Assembly: GCF_002234535.1 (NCBI RefSeq)
Contig: NZ_CP022521.1
Location: forward strand, 3,968,001-4,032,000
Reading direction: 5' to 3'
From: Actinoalloteichus hoggarensis
GTDB taxonomy: Bacteria > Actinomycetota > Actinomycetes > Mycobacteriales > Pseudonocardiaceae
DNA length: 64,000 nt
Below the pieces are notes generated by a model. It was not told where the DNA came from. It saw only the letters and a program-made list of their open reading frames with translations, and did no database searches. Positions 9,508-18,796 of the stretch are shown in pieces; the stretch's first letter is position 1; every line of letters starts with the position of its first letter. A program made the position numbers and the translations under genes.

Positions 9508-10740
9508 ATGCGGATCGTCAACGCCGAAGTCGTCGTCACCAGCCCCGGCCGCAACTTCGTCACCCTGGAGATCACCACCGAGGACGGGCTGCGCGGCTAC
9601 GGCGACGGAACGCTGAACGGCCGGGAGCTCGCCGTCGCCAGCTATCTGACCGATCACGTCGTCCCGCTGCTGATCGGCCGGGACGCCCATCGGATCGAGG
9701 ACACCTGGCAGTACCTGCACCGCGGCGCCTACTGGCGGCGCGGTCCCGTGACGATGGCGGCCGTCGCCGCCGTCGACGTGGCGTTGTGGGACATCAAGGC
9801 CCAGGCGGCCGGGATGCCGCTCTATCAGCTGCTCGGCGGGGCCAGCCGCACCGGCATCCGCGCCTACGGACACGCCAGCGGCCGAGACCTTCCCGAGCTG
9901 TTCGACTCGATCCGCGCCCACCTCGACGAGGGCTACAAGTCGATCCGCGTCCAGTCCGCGGTGCCGGGCCTGGGCACCATCTACGGCATCGGCGCGGGCA
10001 GCACGATCGGCGGGACGGGCCGCTACGACTACGAACCCGCCCGCAGGCACCCGGTGCCTTCCGAGGAGGTGTGGGACACCCGCGCCTACCTGCGGCACCT
10101 GCCGACCGTGTTCGAGGCGGTGCGCAACGAGTTCGGCCCCGATCTGCCGCTGCTGCACGACGTGCACCACCGACTGACGCCGATTCAGGCGGCCAGGCTC
10201 GGCAAGTCGTTAGAGCCCTACGACCTGTTCTGGATGGAGGACTGCACGCCCGCGGAGAATCAGGAGTCCCTGCGACTGGTGCGCCACCACACCACGACCC
10301 CGCTGGCGATCGGCGAGGTCTTCAACTCCGTGGTGGACTACCAGATCCTGATCCGCGAGCAGCTGATCGACTACGTCCGCTCGGCGGTCACGCACACCGG
10401 CGGGATCACGCCGATGCGCAAGCTCTTCGACTACGCGGCGCTCTACCAGGTGAAGTCCGGCATCCACGGGCCCACCGACATCTCGCCGGTCGGCATGGCC
10501 GCCGGGCTGCACCTGGACCTGGCGATCCACAACTTCGGCATCCAGGAGTTCATGCCGCACACCGAGGACACCTACCGGGTCTTCCAGCACGACTACACGT
10601 TCACCGACGGCTATCTGCATCCCGGTGAGACGCCCGGTCTCGGCGTGCGGCTGGACCGCGAGGCCGCGGCGGCCTTCCCGTACGAGCCCGCCTACCTGCC
10701 GGTGAACCGGTTGCGGGACGGGACGATGCACGACTGGTGA
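9508..10740 (+). CDS. manD: Mannonate dehydratase-like enolase superfamily enzyme (ManD subgroup)
   Basis: A 410-residue protein starting [20 protein letters not shown], the canonical start of the ManD (RspA) family. In the characterised enzymes the magnesium ligands and catalytic residues lie at Tyr159, Asp210, His212, Glu236 and Glu262; here the equivalents are Tyr159 (TIYG), Asp218 and His220 (HDVHH), Glu244 (MED) and Glu270 (IGE), so all are kept. Reaction: dehydration of D-mannonate to 2-keto-3-deoxygluconate in glucuronate breakdown, possibly also of D-gluconate. The loop HGPTD (320-324) has Pro where, as I recall, the highly active mannonate enzymes have Ala. ATG at 9508 follows GAAAGGATTCAC; an in-frame extension to 9403 lacks family similarity. 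Confidence 0.88.
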   Translation: MRIVNAEVVVTSPGRNFVTLEITTEDGLRGYGDGTLNGRELAVASYLTDHVVPLLIGRDAHRIEDTWQYLHRGAYWRRGPVTMAAVAAVDVALWDIKAQAAGMPLYQLLGGASRTGIRAYGHASGRDLPELFDSIRAHLDEGYKSIRVQSAVPGLGTIYGIGAGSTIGGTGRYDYEPARRHPVPSEEVWDTRAYLRHLPTVFEAVRNEFGPDLPLLHDVHHRLTPIQAARLGKSLEPYDLFWMEDCTPAENQESLRLVRHHTTTPLAIGEVFNSVVDYQILIREQLIDYVRSAVTHTGGITPMRKLFDYAALYQVKSGIHGPTDISPVGMAAGLHLDLAIHNFGIQEFMPHTEDTYRVFQHDYTFTDGYLHPGETPGLGVRLDREAAAAFPYEPAYLPVNRLRDGTMHDW

Positions 10741-10754
10741 TCCGCGCCGCGTCG

Positions 10755-10786
10755 GGCGGCGGGTCCCGTTCGCGGAACCCGCCGCC
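10755..10786. terminator. Convergent hairpin terminator
   Basis: GGCGGCGGGT (10755-10764) and ACCCGCCGCC (10777-10786) form a perfect 10-bp stem with a 12-base loop, between the ends of the convergent manD-like and UvrA-like genes. There is no U-tract, as is usual for actinomycete terminators; it could serve both directions. Confidence 0.65.
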
Positions 10787-10801
10787 GGGCCCGGACGCCG
10801 C

Positions 10802-13321
10802 TCAGCCGCGGAGCAGCCCCCGGAGATGACGTGCGGTGGCGCCGTCGCCCGCCGCGACGGCCTCGGGTGTTCCCTCGGCGACGACCAGGCCGCCGTCGGC
10901 GCCGCCGCCCGGACCGAGGTCCACCACCCAGTCGGCGGCGGCCACCACCTCCATGCTGTGCGAGACGGCCACCACGCTGTGTCCCGCCGCGACCAGATCG
11001 TGCAGCACGCCCGCCAGCCGGGCGACGTCCGAGGAGTGCAGTCCGGTGGTCGGCTCGTCCAGCAGGTAGAGCGTGTGCCTGCCCGGCCTGCGCTGAAGCT
11101 CGTTGGCGAGCTTGATCCGCTGCGCCTCCCCGCCGGAGAGGGTGTTGCCCGGCTGGCCGAGCCGAAGATAGCCGAGGCCGACCTCGGCCAGCACGCGCAG
11201 CGGCCGGGCGGCCGCACCGAGGTCGGCGAAGAACTCGGCGGCCTCGTCCACCGACATCGCCAGGACGTCGGCGATCGACCGTCCCCGATGGCGAACGGCC
11301 AGCGTCGCGTCGTCGAACCGCGCGCCGTGGCAGACGTCGCAGGGCAGGAAGACATCGGGCAGGAAGCCCATCTCGACTCGCACGGTGCCGTCACCCGAGC
11401 AGGCCGCACAACGGCCGCCCGGGGAGTTGAAGGAGAAGCGACCGGGTTTGAAACCGCGCCGCCGTGCCTCGTCGGTCTGCGCGAACACCTTGCGAACGGT
11501 GTCGAGGATGCCGGTGTAGGTCGCGGGGGTGGATCGCGCCGAACGGCCGATCGGCGACTGGTCGACGCGGATGACCCGGTCGATCGAGGCGAGACCGAGC
11601 ACCTCGTCGTGGTCGCCCGGCGGCGGGGCGTCGCCGCCGAGCGCGCGGTCGGCCGCCCGACACAGGATCTCGTCGACCAGCGTCGACTTGCCCGCGCCCG
11701 ATACCCCGCTGACGGCGACCAGCATGCCCAGCGGCAGCGTGACGTCGACGTCGCGCAGGTTGTTCGCCCTGGCACCCCGGACCACGAGCTCCCGACCGGG
11801 TCCGGGCGTGCGCCGTGTCCGGGGCACGCCGCCGGGGCGAGCCGTCGCACCGCCGGGGTCGCGCAGGAATCGGCCGGTGAGGGAGTCGTCGTCGACGAGC
11901 AGCTCCTCGGCGGTGCCCGCGAACATCAGCCTGCCGCCGAGTTCGCCCGCGGCGGGCCCCAACTCGACCATCCGGTCGGCGGCACGGATCACCGCGTGGT
12001 CGTGCTCGACCACGATGAGGGTGTTGCCGAGGTCCCGAAGCCCGCGCAAGGTGGTGATCAACGCGGCGGTGTCCTCGGGGTGCAGCCCCACGGTGGGTTC
12101 GTCGAGCACGTAGAGCAGACCGAACAGTCGGGTGCCCAGCTGTCCCGCGAGCCGGATGCGCTGAGCCTCGCCGCCGGAGAGCGTCCTGGCGGTCCGGCCC
12201 AGGGTCAGGTAGCCGAGACCGACCTTGATCAGGAAGGTCAGCCGGTCGGTGATCTCGATGACGGCCTGCTCGATCACCCGTCGATCGCGGTCGCCGACCG
12301 TCAACCCTGCGAAGAACCGTAAGGCATCGGCGACCGGCAGCGCGCACGCCTCGGCGATGCCCAGACCGCCGACCCGCACCGCGGCCTGGGCGGGGTTCAG
12401 CCTCGCTCCGGCGCAATCGGGGCAGGCGACGGTGCGCAGATACGGCTCGGCGGGGTCGGCGGCGCCCTCGCCCGCCGAGGCGCGGCGCCGCTCCAGCCAG
12501 GGGATCACCCCGGGGAGACGTCCGGCCGCCGCCTGGCCGCGGTCCTCGGCGACGCCGTCGGCTCCGGAGCCGCCGACACCGTGCAGGAGGGTCTCGCGCA
12601 GGTCGGAGGGAAGGGTCCGCCACGGGACGGCCGTGCTGCGACCGGCCCGTTCGACCACGGCGACGGCGGCCGCTCGTTCGGCGGGCGCGTTGCGCCACGG
12701 GGCCACCGCGCCCTCGTCGATCGATCGGCTCTCGTCGGGTACCACCAACGCCGGGTCGATCTCGCGAGTGCTGCCCAGGCCCAGACACGCCGGGCACCGG
12801 CCGAAGGGCAGGTTGAAGGAGAAGGCCGGGCCCGTCAGGTCCGGCAGCGCGGTGTCGTGCCCCGCCGGGCAGGCCCGATCGACGAGTGCGGCGGCGCAGT
12901 CCGTGCAGTGACCGCTGCCGACCGTGGCCCACAGCACCCGCATCAGGTCGTAGACCTCGGTCACCGTGCCGACCGTCGACCGGGGGTTCCGGGATGCCGA
13001 GGAGCGCTGGTCCACCGCGACCGCGGAGCAGAGCCCGTCGAGCCGGTCGACGTCCGGCTTCTCCATCTCGTTCATGAACTGCCGGGCGAAGCTGGTCATC
13101 GACTGCACCTGGCGGCGCTGCGCCTCGGCATAGATCGTGTCGAAGGCCAGCGAGGACTTGCCGGAGCCGGAGACCCCGGTGAAGACGATCAGGCTGCGAT
13201 GCGGCAGGTCCAGATCCACCCCGCGCAGGTTGTGCACGCGGGCGCCCCGCACGGAGAGGGTGTCGGGGAGGGCGGGCGTCGAGGAGGCACGGGCCGGGGC
13301 CTCCAGGTCGACTGTGGTCAT
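10802..13321 (-). CDS. UvrA-like ABC protein (class II UvrA paralogue)
   Basis: An 839-residue soluble protein with two ABC ATPase halves. The first has Walker [14 protein letters not shown] (about residue 49) and signature [16 protein letters not shown]; the second Walker [14 protein letters not shown] and signature [15 protein letters not shown]. Cysteine pairs [25 protein letters not shown] and CDVCHGARF are the UvrA zinc modules. It is some 110 residues shorter than housekeeping UvrA (about 950), in the size range of class II UvrA proteins that lack the UvrB-binding domain, some of which (for example DrrC of the daunorubicin producer) give resistance to DNA-binding drugs. GGAAGGA precedes the ATG. 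Three inverted-repeat sites upstream (13456-13628) suggest inducible control. Confidence 0.88.
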   Translation of the reverse strand: MTTVDLEAPARASSTPALPDTLSVRGARVHNLRGVDLDLPHRSLIVFTGVSGSGKSSLAFDTIYAEAQRRQVQSMTSFARQFMNEMEKPDVDRLDGLCSAVAVDQRSSASRNPRSTVGTVTEVYDLMRVLWATVGSGHCTDCAAALVDRACPAGHDTALPDLTGPAFSFNLPFGRCPACLGLGSTREIDPALVVPDESRSIDEGAVAPWRNAPAERAAAVAVVERAGRSTAVPWRTLPSDLRETLLHGVGGSGADGVAEDRGQAAAGRLPGVIPWLERRRASAGEGAADPAEPYLRTVACPDCAGARLNPAQAAVRVGGLGIAEACALPVADALRFFAGLTVGDRDRRVIEQAVIEITDRLTFLIKVGLGYLTLGRTARTLSGGEAQRIRLAGQLGTRLFGLLYVLDEPTVGLHPEDTAALITTLRGLRDLGNTLIVVEHDHAVIRAADRMVELGPAAGELGGRLMFAGTAEELLVDDDSLTGRFLRDPGGATARPGGVPRTRRTPGPGRELVVRGARANNLRDVDVTLPLGMLVAVSGVSGAGKSTLVDEILCRAADRALGGDAPPPGDHDEVLGLASIDRVIRVDQSPIGRSARSTPATYTGILDTVRKVFAQTDEARRRGFKPGRFSFNSPGGRCAACSGDGTVRVEMGFLPDVFLPCDVCHGARFDDATLAVRHRGRSIADVLAMSVDEAAEFFADLGAAARPLRVLAEVGLGYLRLGQPGNTLSGGEAQRIKLANELQRRPGRHTLYLLDEPTTGLHSSDVARLAGVLHDLVAAGHSVVAVSHSMEVVAAADWVVDLGPGGGADGGLVVAEGTPEAVAAGDGATARHLRGLLRG

Positions 13322-14048
13322 GACGTTCCTTCCTGCGTGACCGGCCGGGGGTGTGCGTGTGGAGCGGGCGGCTCGGACGCCGCGAGCACGCGGGGACGAC
13401 GGCGGCGTTCGCCCGTCGACGGCTGTGGTGTCGAGTGGTGACCCACACGGCTCCTACTCAAACTTGAGTTTCCGGGCGAGCGGTGGCCGCTCGACGTCGA
13501 GAACCGCTTCGATCGGGTCCCTCGAATCGCGGTTGCTCAAGCTTGAGTTGCCGGCTCGGCTCCGTTGCGGACCTGCGATCGGGGGTTCCTCAACCTAGAA
13601 CATCGCCGTCCGATCCACAAACTTGAGTACACCCGCGAAATCCGCCCGCGCCTCGCCGACGACGCCGGGACGAGTCACCTCATCGCATGCGGGAACCGAC
13701 CGGATGATGACGCCGGTGCCGAGGGCCAGGGCCGAGCCACGCCGGTCGGAACACCGCGCCAGGCACGTCGGACGACGCGGCAGGAGCCGGCGGCGAGCGG
13801 CGGGGCCGGCCGCGACGTCGCCGCCGCGACCGCCATACGCTCGTGCCCTGTCACATCGAGGACCCCGACGGCGGCACCCGGCCCACGACACGGCGAGAGA
13901 GCGCCCGACGACGGCGGTCCGGCCACGACGGCCCGCCACGATGCCGCCCGCTCCGACACCGCCTGTCCGCCACCGACGAACATCGCTCTCTCGCACCCCG
14001 CGACAGCGGGACGCCGAACACCGCGCGCCCCTCACGCCCGGACGGGCG
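13322..14048. other. 727-base region with operator series, no gene
   Basis: The first 300 bases upstream of the UvrA-like gene contain the repeated ACTCAA-NN-TTGAGT sites. The rest (13630-14048) has open frames on both strands, but all translate to Arg/Pro/Ala-rich sequence with no start-site support, so it appears noncoding. Confidence 0.5.
13456..13628. promoter_or_regulatory. Three phased ACTCAA-NN-TTGAGT operator sites
   Basis: Inverted repeats occur at 13456-13469 (ACTCAAACTTGAGT), 13535-13548 (GCTCAAGCTTGAGT) and 13615-13628 (CCACAAACTTGAGT, left half degenerate). The TTGAGT halves start at 13464, 13543 and 13623, that is 79 and 80 bases apart. A weaker CCTCAA half occurs at 13588. They lie 135-307 bases upstream of the UvrA-like start. 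The half-site resembles MerR/SoxR (CCTCAAG) and some MarR operators; the binding protein is not identifiable here. Confidence 0.6.
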
Positions 14049-14666
14049 CTACCGGCGCCGGTCGCCGCGTGCCTCGCCGGACAGCGTCCAGCTCCCCGGG
14101 ACGCCTGCGGCCGCCGATCCGTCCCCGCGCAACAGGTAGGCGCCGTCGGTCAGGCGCGCGATCAGCCGCCGGGTCCACTCGGCGTCACCGCGCGCGGTGT
14201 GTCCGCTGAGGACGGACAACTCGTCGAGATGCGCCTGCCGGTCACGCGGGTCACGGGGCGACGGCTCGGCAGGCAGCTCGGCGATCTCGTCCTCCAAGGC
14301 GGCCAGCCGCTCCCGCAGCAACGCGATCACCTCGTCACGGGACAGCGCGGGCATCAGCGCCAAGCCGGCGGCGAGCACGTCCGGACGGTGCTCCGCCCGC
14401 CGCAGGGCGTCCCGAAGGAGCCGGAAGAACTCGGTCTCCCCCGCCGGGGTCAGCTCATAGTCGACTCGGCCGGGCCACGCCTCGATCTCGGTGGCCCGCA
14501 GGTGTCCCAGCTTGGCCAGTTGCCGCAGCCCGTGGTAGATCGAGCCCCATTTGACGTCGATCCAGCCCTCGGCGGCCCAGGATGACAACTCGGTGTGCAG
14601 CAGGTAGCCGTGCGCCCTTCCGAATCCCCGCACCACACCGAGGACCAGCAGTCGCGTCGCCGACAT
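14049..14666 (-). CDS. PadR-family transcriptional regulator
   Basis: A 205-residue protein starting MSATRLLVLGVVRGFGRAHG. Residues 1-80 form the PadR winged helix (HGYLLHTELSSWAAEGWIDV, WGSIYHGLRQLAKLGHL, then the wing YELTPAGETEF); the C-terminal half is a helical dimerisation domain of the Vir_act_alpha_C kind with charged helices (RERLAALEDEIAELP). The ATG at 14666 follows AGGGAGACG; an upstream in-frame ATG at 14702 is less well placed. PadR repressors usually respond to phenolics or drugs and control a neighbouring exporter; here no exporter adjoins, and the nearest partner is clpP upstream on the same strand, 166 bases away. Confidence 0.85.
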   Translation of the reverse strand: MSATRLLVLGVVRGFGRAHGYLLHTELSSWAAEGWIDVKWGSIYHGLRQLAKLGHLRATEIEAWPGRVDYELTPAGETEFFRLLRDALRRAEHRPDVLAAGLALMPALSRDEVIALLRERLAALEDEIAELPAEPSPRDPRDRQAHLDELSVLSGHTARGDAEWTRRLIARLTDGAYLLRGDGSAAAGVPGSWTLSGEARGDRRR

Positions 14667-14832
14667 CGTCTCCCTGTTCGACCGAGGTATCCGTCCGCGC
14701 ACAGGCTAGACCAGCGTCGGATCGGTTCGGTCCGCCTGTGCCGTCCCCCTGCGGGCCGACCACGCACGACACGAGGACTCCCGGTCGGGGCGCCGCACGG
14801 CAGGCCCCGCCGGGATCGTCCTGGAGCGCCGC

Positions 14833-15438
14833 TCAGGCGCCGTGTCGCGGGCGCTGTGGGCGCGAGACCACGTGGTCGACGAAGCCGTACTCCAGCGCCT
14901 CCTTCGCCGTGAACCAGCGGTCCCGGTCGGAGTCCTTGGTGATGCGCTCCACCGTCTGGCCGGTCTGCTCGGCGATCAGCTCGGCCATCCGCCGCTTCAT
15001 CTTCGAGTAGACCTCGGCCCGGATCGCCACGTCGGAGGCCGAGCCGCCCAGGCCCGCGGACGGCTGGTGCATCAGCACCCGTGCGTGGGCGAGCACATGC
15101 CGCTTGCCCGGTGCGCCGGAGGACAGCAGGAACTGCCCCATCGACGCCGCGAAGCCCATCGCGAAGGTGGCGACGTCCGGCTCGATCAGCTGCATCGTGT
15201 CGTAGATCGCCATGCCCGCCGACACCGAGCCGCCGGGAGAGTTGATGTAGAGGGTGATGTCCTTCTCGCCGTCCTCGGCGGCCAGCAGCAGCAGCTGCGC
15301 GGTGATCCGGTTGGCGATCTCGTCGTTGACCTCGGACCCGAGGAAGATGATCCGTTCCTGGAGAAGTCGTTCGAACACCGAGTCGCTCAGATTGAGCCCG
15401 GACCCGGCATGCATCTCGGGCGTCGAGTTCTCCGTCAT
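14833..15438 (-). CDS. clpP: ATP-dependent Clp protease proteolytic subunit
   Basis: A 201-residue ClpP with all catalytic residues: Ser99 (GFAASMGQ), His124 (VLMHQPSAG) and Asp173 (SDRDRWF). The substrate-binding strand is TLYINSPGGSVSAGMAIYDT. It forms heptameric rings that degrade proteins unfolded by ClpX or ClpC in the cytoplasm. I place the start at 15438 (MTENSTPEMH), preceded by GAGGAAACAGGCGACT; the in-frame ATGs further upstream would add 5-14 residues. A TAAGGT -10-like hexamer lies at 15490-15495. Unlike the usual clpP1-clpP2 operons of actinobacteria, this copy stands alone, so it is probably an accessory paralogue of the clpP3/clpP5 kind. Confidence 0.93.
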   Translation of the reverse strand: MTENSTPEMHAGSGLNLSDSVFERLLQERIIFLGSEVNDEIANRITAQLLLLAAEDGEKDITLYINSPGGSVSAGMAIYDTMQLIEPDVATFAMGFAASMGQFLLSSGAPGKRHVLAHARVLMHQPSAGLGGSASDVAIRAEVYSKMKRRMAELIAEQTGQTVERITKDSDRDRWFTAKEALEYGFVDHVVSRPQRPRHGA

Positions 15439-16063
15439 AGTCGCCTGTTTCCTCATTCCCCGCATCGCTGTCGATGGCACCGCACCTCGACCTTAGGCCC
15501 GGCTCCGCCCGACGGCCGCCGTGTTCGTTCAGGGCAGGACCCGAGCCGCTCACGGCGGGACTCCTGCGCTGAAGGGCCGACGGAGTACGAACCGACTCCA
15601 CGCCGATGATCGCAGAACAGCGGACGCGGTGTGCGGGCGGCGCCGTCGCACAGCATCCGCGACGTCCAGCCGGGTGACGTGTCGGAAGCGGGGGCGCGAC
15701 GCCGGGTCGGCCGCCACGGCCTCTCGGCCCGTCCCACCGCGATCCCGTCCGCCCGTACGACCGCACTCGTACCGTCAGCCCAGCCCGCGCGGTGAGATCC
15801 GCGCCGAGCACACCGCACGGTCGACGCCACGCTCGGCGAGGCCGGGTCGGCGCCGGGTGTCGGCCCGGTACCGGCATCCGGCGCGAGCGAGGGCCCGGGC
15901 CGCCGAGACGCGCGCCGGAGTCCCCGTCCGTTCGGAGGCACGGCCGATTCGGCACCGCGCCGGAGGGAACGTCGTCGGACCCGGCGACCGGATCTCGTCG
16001 ACGAGAACGGACCGACCGCGCGAGGCCTCCGGGGCGGATCGCGGACGACGCGCCCGGCCTGCG
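15439..16063. other. 625-base region without a recognisable gene
   Basis: Lies upstream of clpP and downstream of the tetR-type gene. The long open frames on both strands are Arg/Pro/Ala-rich and lack ribosome-binding sites. Apart from the TAAGGT -10-like hexamer for clpP I see nothing supportable. Confidence 0.4.
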
Positions 16064-16609
16064 TCAGGGTGCCTCGTCCGCGAGCAGGGACTCGACGACC
16101 TGGTCGCTGGTGAGAGTCGCCAGGTCCATCGACAACGCCTCGAACTGCACGATCAGCGCACCGCGGGCGAGGAACACGGTGAGCTCGGCCGGACTCGCCC
16201 CGGTGTGCCGCGCCACCGCCCGCAGGACCCGGGACAGCAGTCGGCGATACCGGTCGGCCACCGCGGGGTCCGTCCGCGCGACGGCGACCGCCTGGATGGA
16301 GAAGCCGCTGATCGCGTCGCCCGCCGCGAGGGCGCGGAACCGCGCGCCCATCTGCTCGAAGCTCTCCCCCGGCACCGCGTCCGCGCCGGTGAACGCCTCG
16401 ATCTGCAACTCCTCCAACCGGTCGAGACAGGCGAGGAAGAAGCCTCGTCTGCCACCGAAGAGCCGGAACACGTACGGCGCGGAGACGCCGATCTCCCGGG
16501 CCGCCCGTGTGACGGCGGCGGTCGTCAGGCCGTGATCGGCGAAGGCCGCCAGTCCCGCCTCGACGGCCGCCGCGCGCCGCTGCTCGGCCGTCCGCCTTGA
16601 CTCGCTCAT
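16064..16609 (-). CDS. TetR-family transcriptional regulator
   Basis: A 181-residue regulator. Residues about 8-55 are the TetR DNA-binding domain (AAAVEAGLAAFADHGLTTAA, then REIGVSAPYVFRLFGGRRGF as the helix-turn-helix); the remainder is a variable helical ligand domain. The start at 16609 (MSESRRTAEQ) follows AAGGTGGGTCGT. Divergent from the amidohydrolase gene with 64 bases between, and the palindrome at 16630-16645 falls in this gap, so it most likely represses itself and the amidohydrolase. Ligand unknown. Confidence 0.88.
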   Translation of the reverse strand: MSESRRTAEQRRAAAVEAGLAAFADHGLTTAAVTRAAREIGVSAPYVFRLFGGRRGFFLACLDRLEELQIEAFTGADAVPGESFEQMGARFRALAAGDAISGFSIQAVAVARTDPAVADRYRRLLSRVLRAVARHTGASPAELTVFLARGALIVQFEALSMDLATLTSDQVVESLLADEAP

Positions 16610-16629
16610 ACGACCCACCTTAGCGTTGT

Positions 16630-16645
16630 AAGTAATCGATAACTT
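16630..16645. promoter_or_regulatory. TetR-type operator palindrome
   Basis: AAGTAATCGATAACTT is palindromic in 14 of 16 positions (AAGT-N-ATCGAT-N-ACTT) and sits in the 64-base divergent gap between the TetR gene and the amidohydrolase. Length and place fit a TetR-family operator that controls both genes. Confidence 0.65.
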
Positions 16646-16673
16646 CCTACCTCGGCGCGATCGGCGATATGAC

Positions 16674-18509
16674 GTGAGTTCCCAGTCCGGCACCGGCTCC
16701 TCAGACACCTCCCCCCTCGTGATCCGCGGCGTGCACGTCGTCTGCGGCGACGGCACCGAACGTCATGACGTCGACGTCGTGATCGCCGACGGCCGCATCG
16801 CCCGGATGACGAACGACCGTGTCTCGATCGACGGAGCTCGAGTGATCGACGGCGCGGGCAAGACCCTGATGCCGGGACTGATCGACGCACATCTGCATCT
16901 CGACTTCCTCACCGTCCGCAACGGACTGCACGGCCGCCTGCACAGCAGGCTTCGGCTCGCCCGCGCCCTTCGCGACCTGCTGCACAACGGCGTCACCGCG
17001 ATCCGATGCATGGGCGATCCGCTCAAGCCGGTCCTCCGACTGCGCGACCGCGTCAACAGCGGCCGAGCCTCCGGGCCGCACATGGTCGTCGCGGGGCCCG
17101 TGCTCACGGCGCCGGGCGGGCACCCGGAGACGACCGTCTGTCGGGACAACCCCTGGCTGCGCAGGCACATGGTCGTCCATCCCGCCTCCCCCGACGACGC
17201 GCGCGCCCAGGTCCGGCGACTGCACGCGGCGGGCGTCGACGTCGTCAAGTTCGTATACCAGGGCGGCCTGTACGGCGAGGACCGGGTGGAGCTCGGCAAG
17301 CTCCCCGAGGAGACGGCCAGGGCGATCGTCGCCGAGGCGACCCGGCTGGGCATGACGGCCAGCGCGCACACCCATTACCAGGACGACGTCGACGTGCTGA
17401 TCGACGCGGGCGTCGACAGCTTCGAGCACGGCGTCATCGAGCACGACCTCGTCGGCACCGAGACGTTGCGACGCTGGGCCGACAGCGGAGCGAAGCTGGT
17501 GCCGACGCTGACCATCGCGGCGCTGGTACGCGATCCCGACGGCGTCTCCCATGAGGAGCGGGCGAGCCGGAACCTCGGGCTCGCGCATCGCGCCGGGGTG
17601 TCGATCGTGGCGGGGACCGACAGCATGGTGGGCGCGATGCCCGCGAACACGCTGCACGGCGAACTGCGGCGCATGGTCGAGGCGGGCATGTCGGAGTCCG
17701 ACGTCGTCCGGGCCGCGACGGCGGACGCCGCCGAGTTCCTGGGCCTCACCGACCGGGGCGTCGTCGCCGAGGGCCGGGTGGCCGATCTGCTGCTGCTCAA
17801 CGGCAGTCCGCTGGACCAGATCGAGAACGTCGGCGACATCGACCGCGTGTTCCACCAGGGCAGGACCGTCTTCACCGCGCCGGAGCGGCACGTGCCCGCC
17901 CTGTCCGACTACACCGCACCCGACCCCGCCGTCCTGACGTTCACCGACGCCACCGGGAACACCGTCGCAGGCGACGTCACGGTTCAGTACGACACCACGC
18001 GCTTCGACGCCGAGGGCGTCCGTGAGCTGCGCTATGTCGACGCCGAGGGACACGTGCTGCGCACCGAGACCGTGACCGCGGGCCCTGATCTGGTGACCAC
18101 GGCCTGGACCTGCGAGATCCCCGGTGAGGACACCCGACTGGCGGTGACGAGCGCGGGCAGCAGGCTGTCCCTCACCGGCACGTTTCAGGGCAGGACCGTC
18201 ACCCGCGGTTATCTGTTGCGCGGCGGCGTCTGGATGCAGTGGCTGCTGTTCGACCCAGCCACGTTCGTCACCTCGGCCGAGTCGTCCCTCCCCTTCCTCT
18301 CTCTCGGCACCACGGGACGCGGCGCCTTGGAGCTGACCGAGTTCGAACTGACCAAGCGGGACTCCGGCGGCGCCGAGGTGGAGACGGAGCTGGTCATGCC
18401 CCGGTGGCGTCGCTTCTGGGGCGCCGTCAACCGGTACGACGCCGCCACGGGTGATCTGATCAGCCACGAGATCCGGAACAAGCCCTCGGCCGTGCTGCGC
18501 CGACGCTGA
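16674..18509 (+). CDS. Amidohydrolase with extra C-terminal beta domain
   Basis: A 611-residue metal-dependent hydrolase. The TIM-barrel part (residues about 15-405) has the metal ligands HLHLD after LMPGLIDA, a candidate carboxylated Lys in VDVVKFVYQGG, His in TASAHTHYQ and SFEHG, and Asp in VAGTDSMVG; this resembles the imidazolonepropionase/prolidase branch. The urease-type beta sandwich includes GRVADLLLLNGSPLDQIENV. About 190 further residues (from 420 on) form a beta-rich domain ending in ELVMPRWRRFWGAVNRYDA that I do not recognise. GTG at 16674 is the only plausible start (an ATG 5 bases earlier meets a stop at once) and has no clear ribosome-binding site, so it may be leaderless. Substrate unknown; probably TetR-controlled. 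Confidence 0.82.
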   Translation: MSSQSGTGSSDTSPLVIRGVHVVCGDGTERHDVDVVIADGRIARMTNDRVSIDGARVIDGAGKTLMPGLIDAHLHLDFLTVRNGLHGRLHSRLRLARALRDLLHNGVTAIRCMGDPLKPVLRLRDRVNSGRASGPHMVVAGPVLTAPGGHPETTVCRDNPWLRRHMVVHPASPDDARAQVRRLHAAGVDVVKFVYQGGLYGEDRVELGKLPEETARAIVAEATRLGMTASAHTHYQDDVDVLIDAGVDSFEHGVIEHDLVGTETLRRWADSGAKLVPTLTIAALVRDPDGVSHEERASRNLGLAHRAGVSIVAGTDSMVGAMPANTLHGELRRMVEAGMSESDVVRAATADAAEFLGLTDRGVVAEGRVADLLLLNGSPLDQIENVGDIDRVFHQGRTVFTAPERHVPALSDYTAPDPAVLTFTDATGNTVAGDVTVQYDTTRFDAEGVRELRYVDAEGHVLRTETVTAGPDLVTTAWTCEIPGEDTRLAVTSAGSRLSLTGTFQGRTVTRGYLLRGGVWMQWLLFDPATFVTSAESSLPFLSLGTTGRGALELTEFELTKRDSGGAEVETELVMPRWRRFWGAVNRYDAATGDLISHEIRNKPSAVLRRR

Positions 18510-18796
18510 GGCCGGGACCGACAGTCCGCCGCGGTGGGGCGGGTGCGGCCGCGGCGCCGATCGTCTGCCTACGAGCCCCGCACGGTCGGGCGGCCCGCGC
18601 CCCCCGCACTCGTGCGGGACGGGCCGGGTGGGCGGTCGGGCGGAGACGGACGCGCCGCGGTGGTGGAGCGGACTCCGGTGGGCTCCGGTCGGACCGCCCA
18701 CGGCGGCACGACTCAACCGGACCCGGGCGGGACCGGCCACATCGGGGCGGGCACACGGAATCGGCGTCCGCGGGCAGGCCCCTCAGTCCGCCCTTC

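Noticed and set aside
13565-14209. Gene on either strand in the region before padR
   Set aside because: The frames translate to Arg/Pro/Ala-rich sequence, overlap the padR gene or lack start signals.
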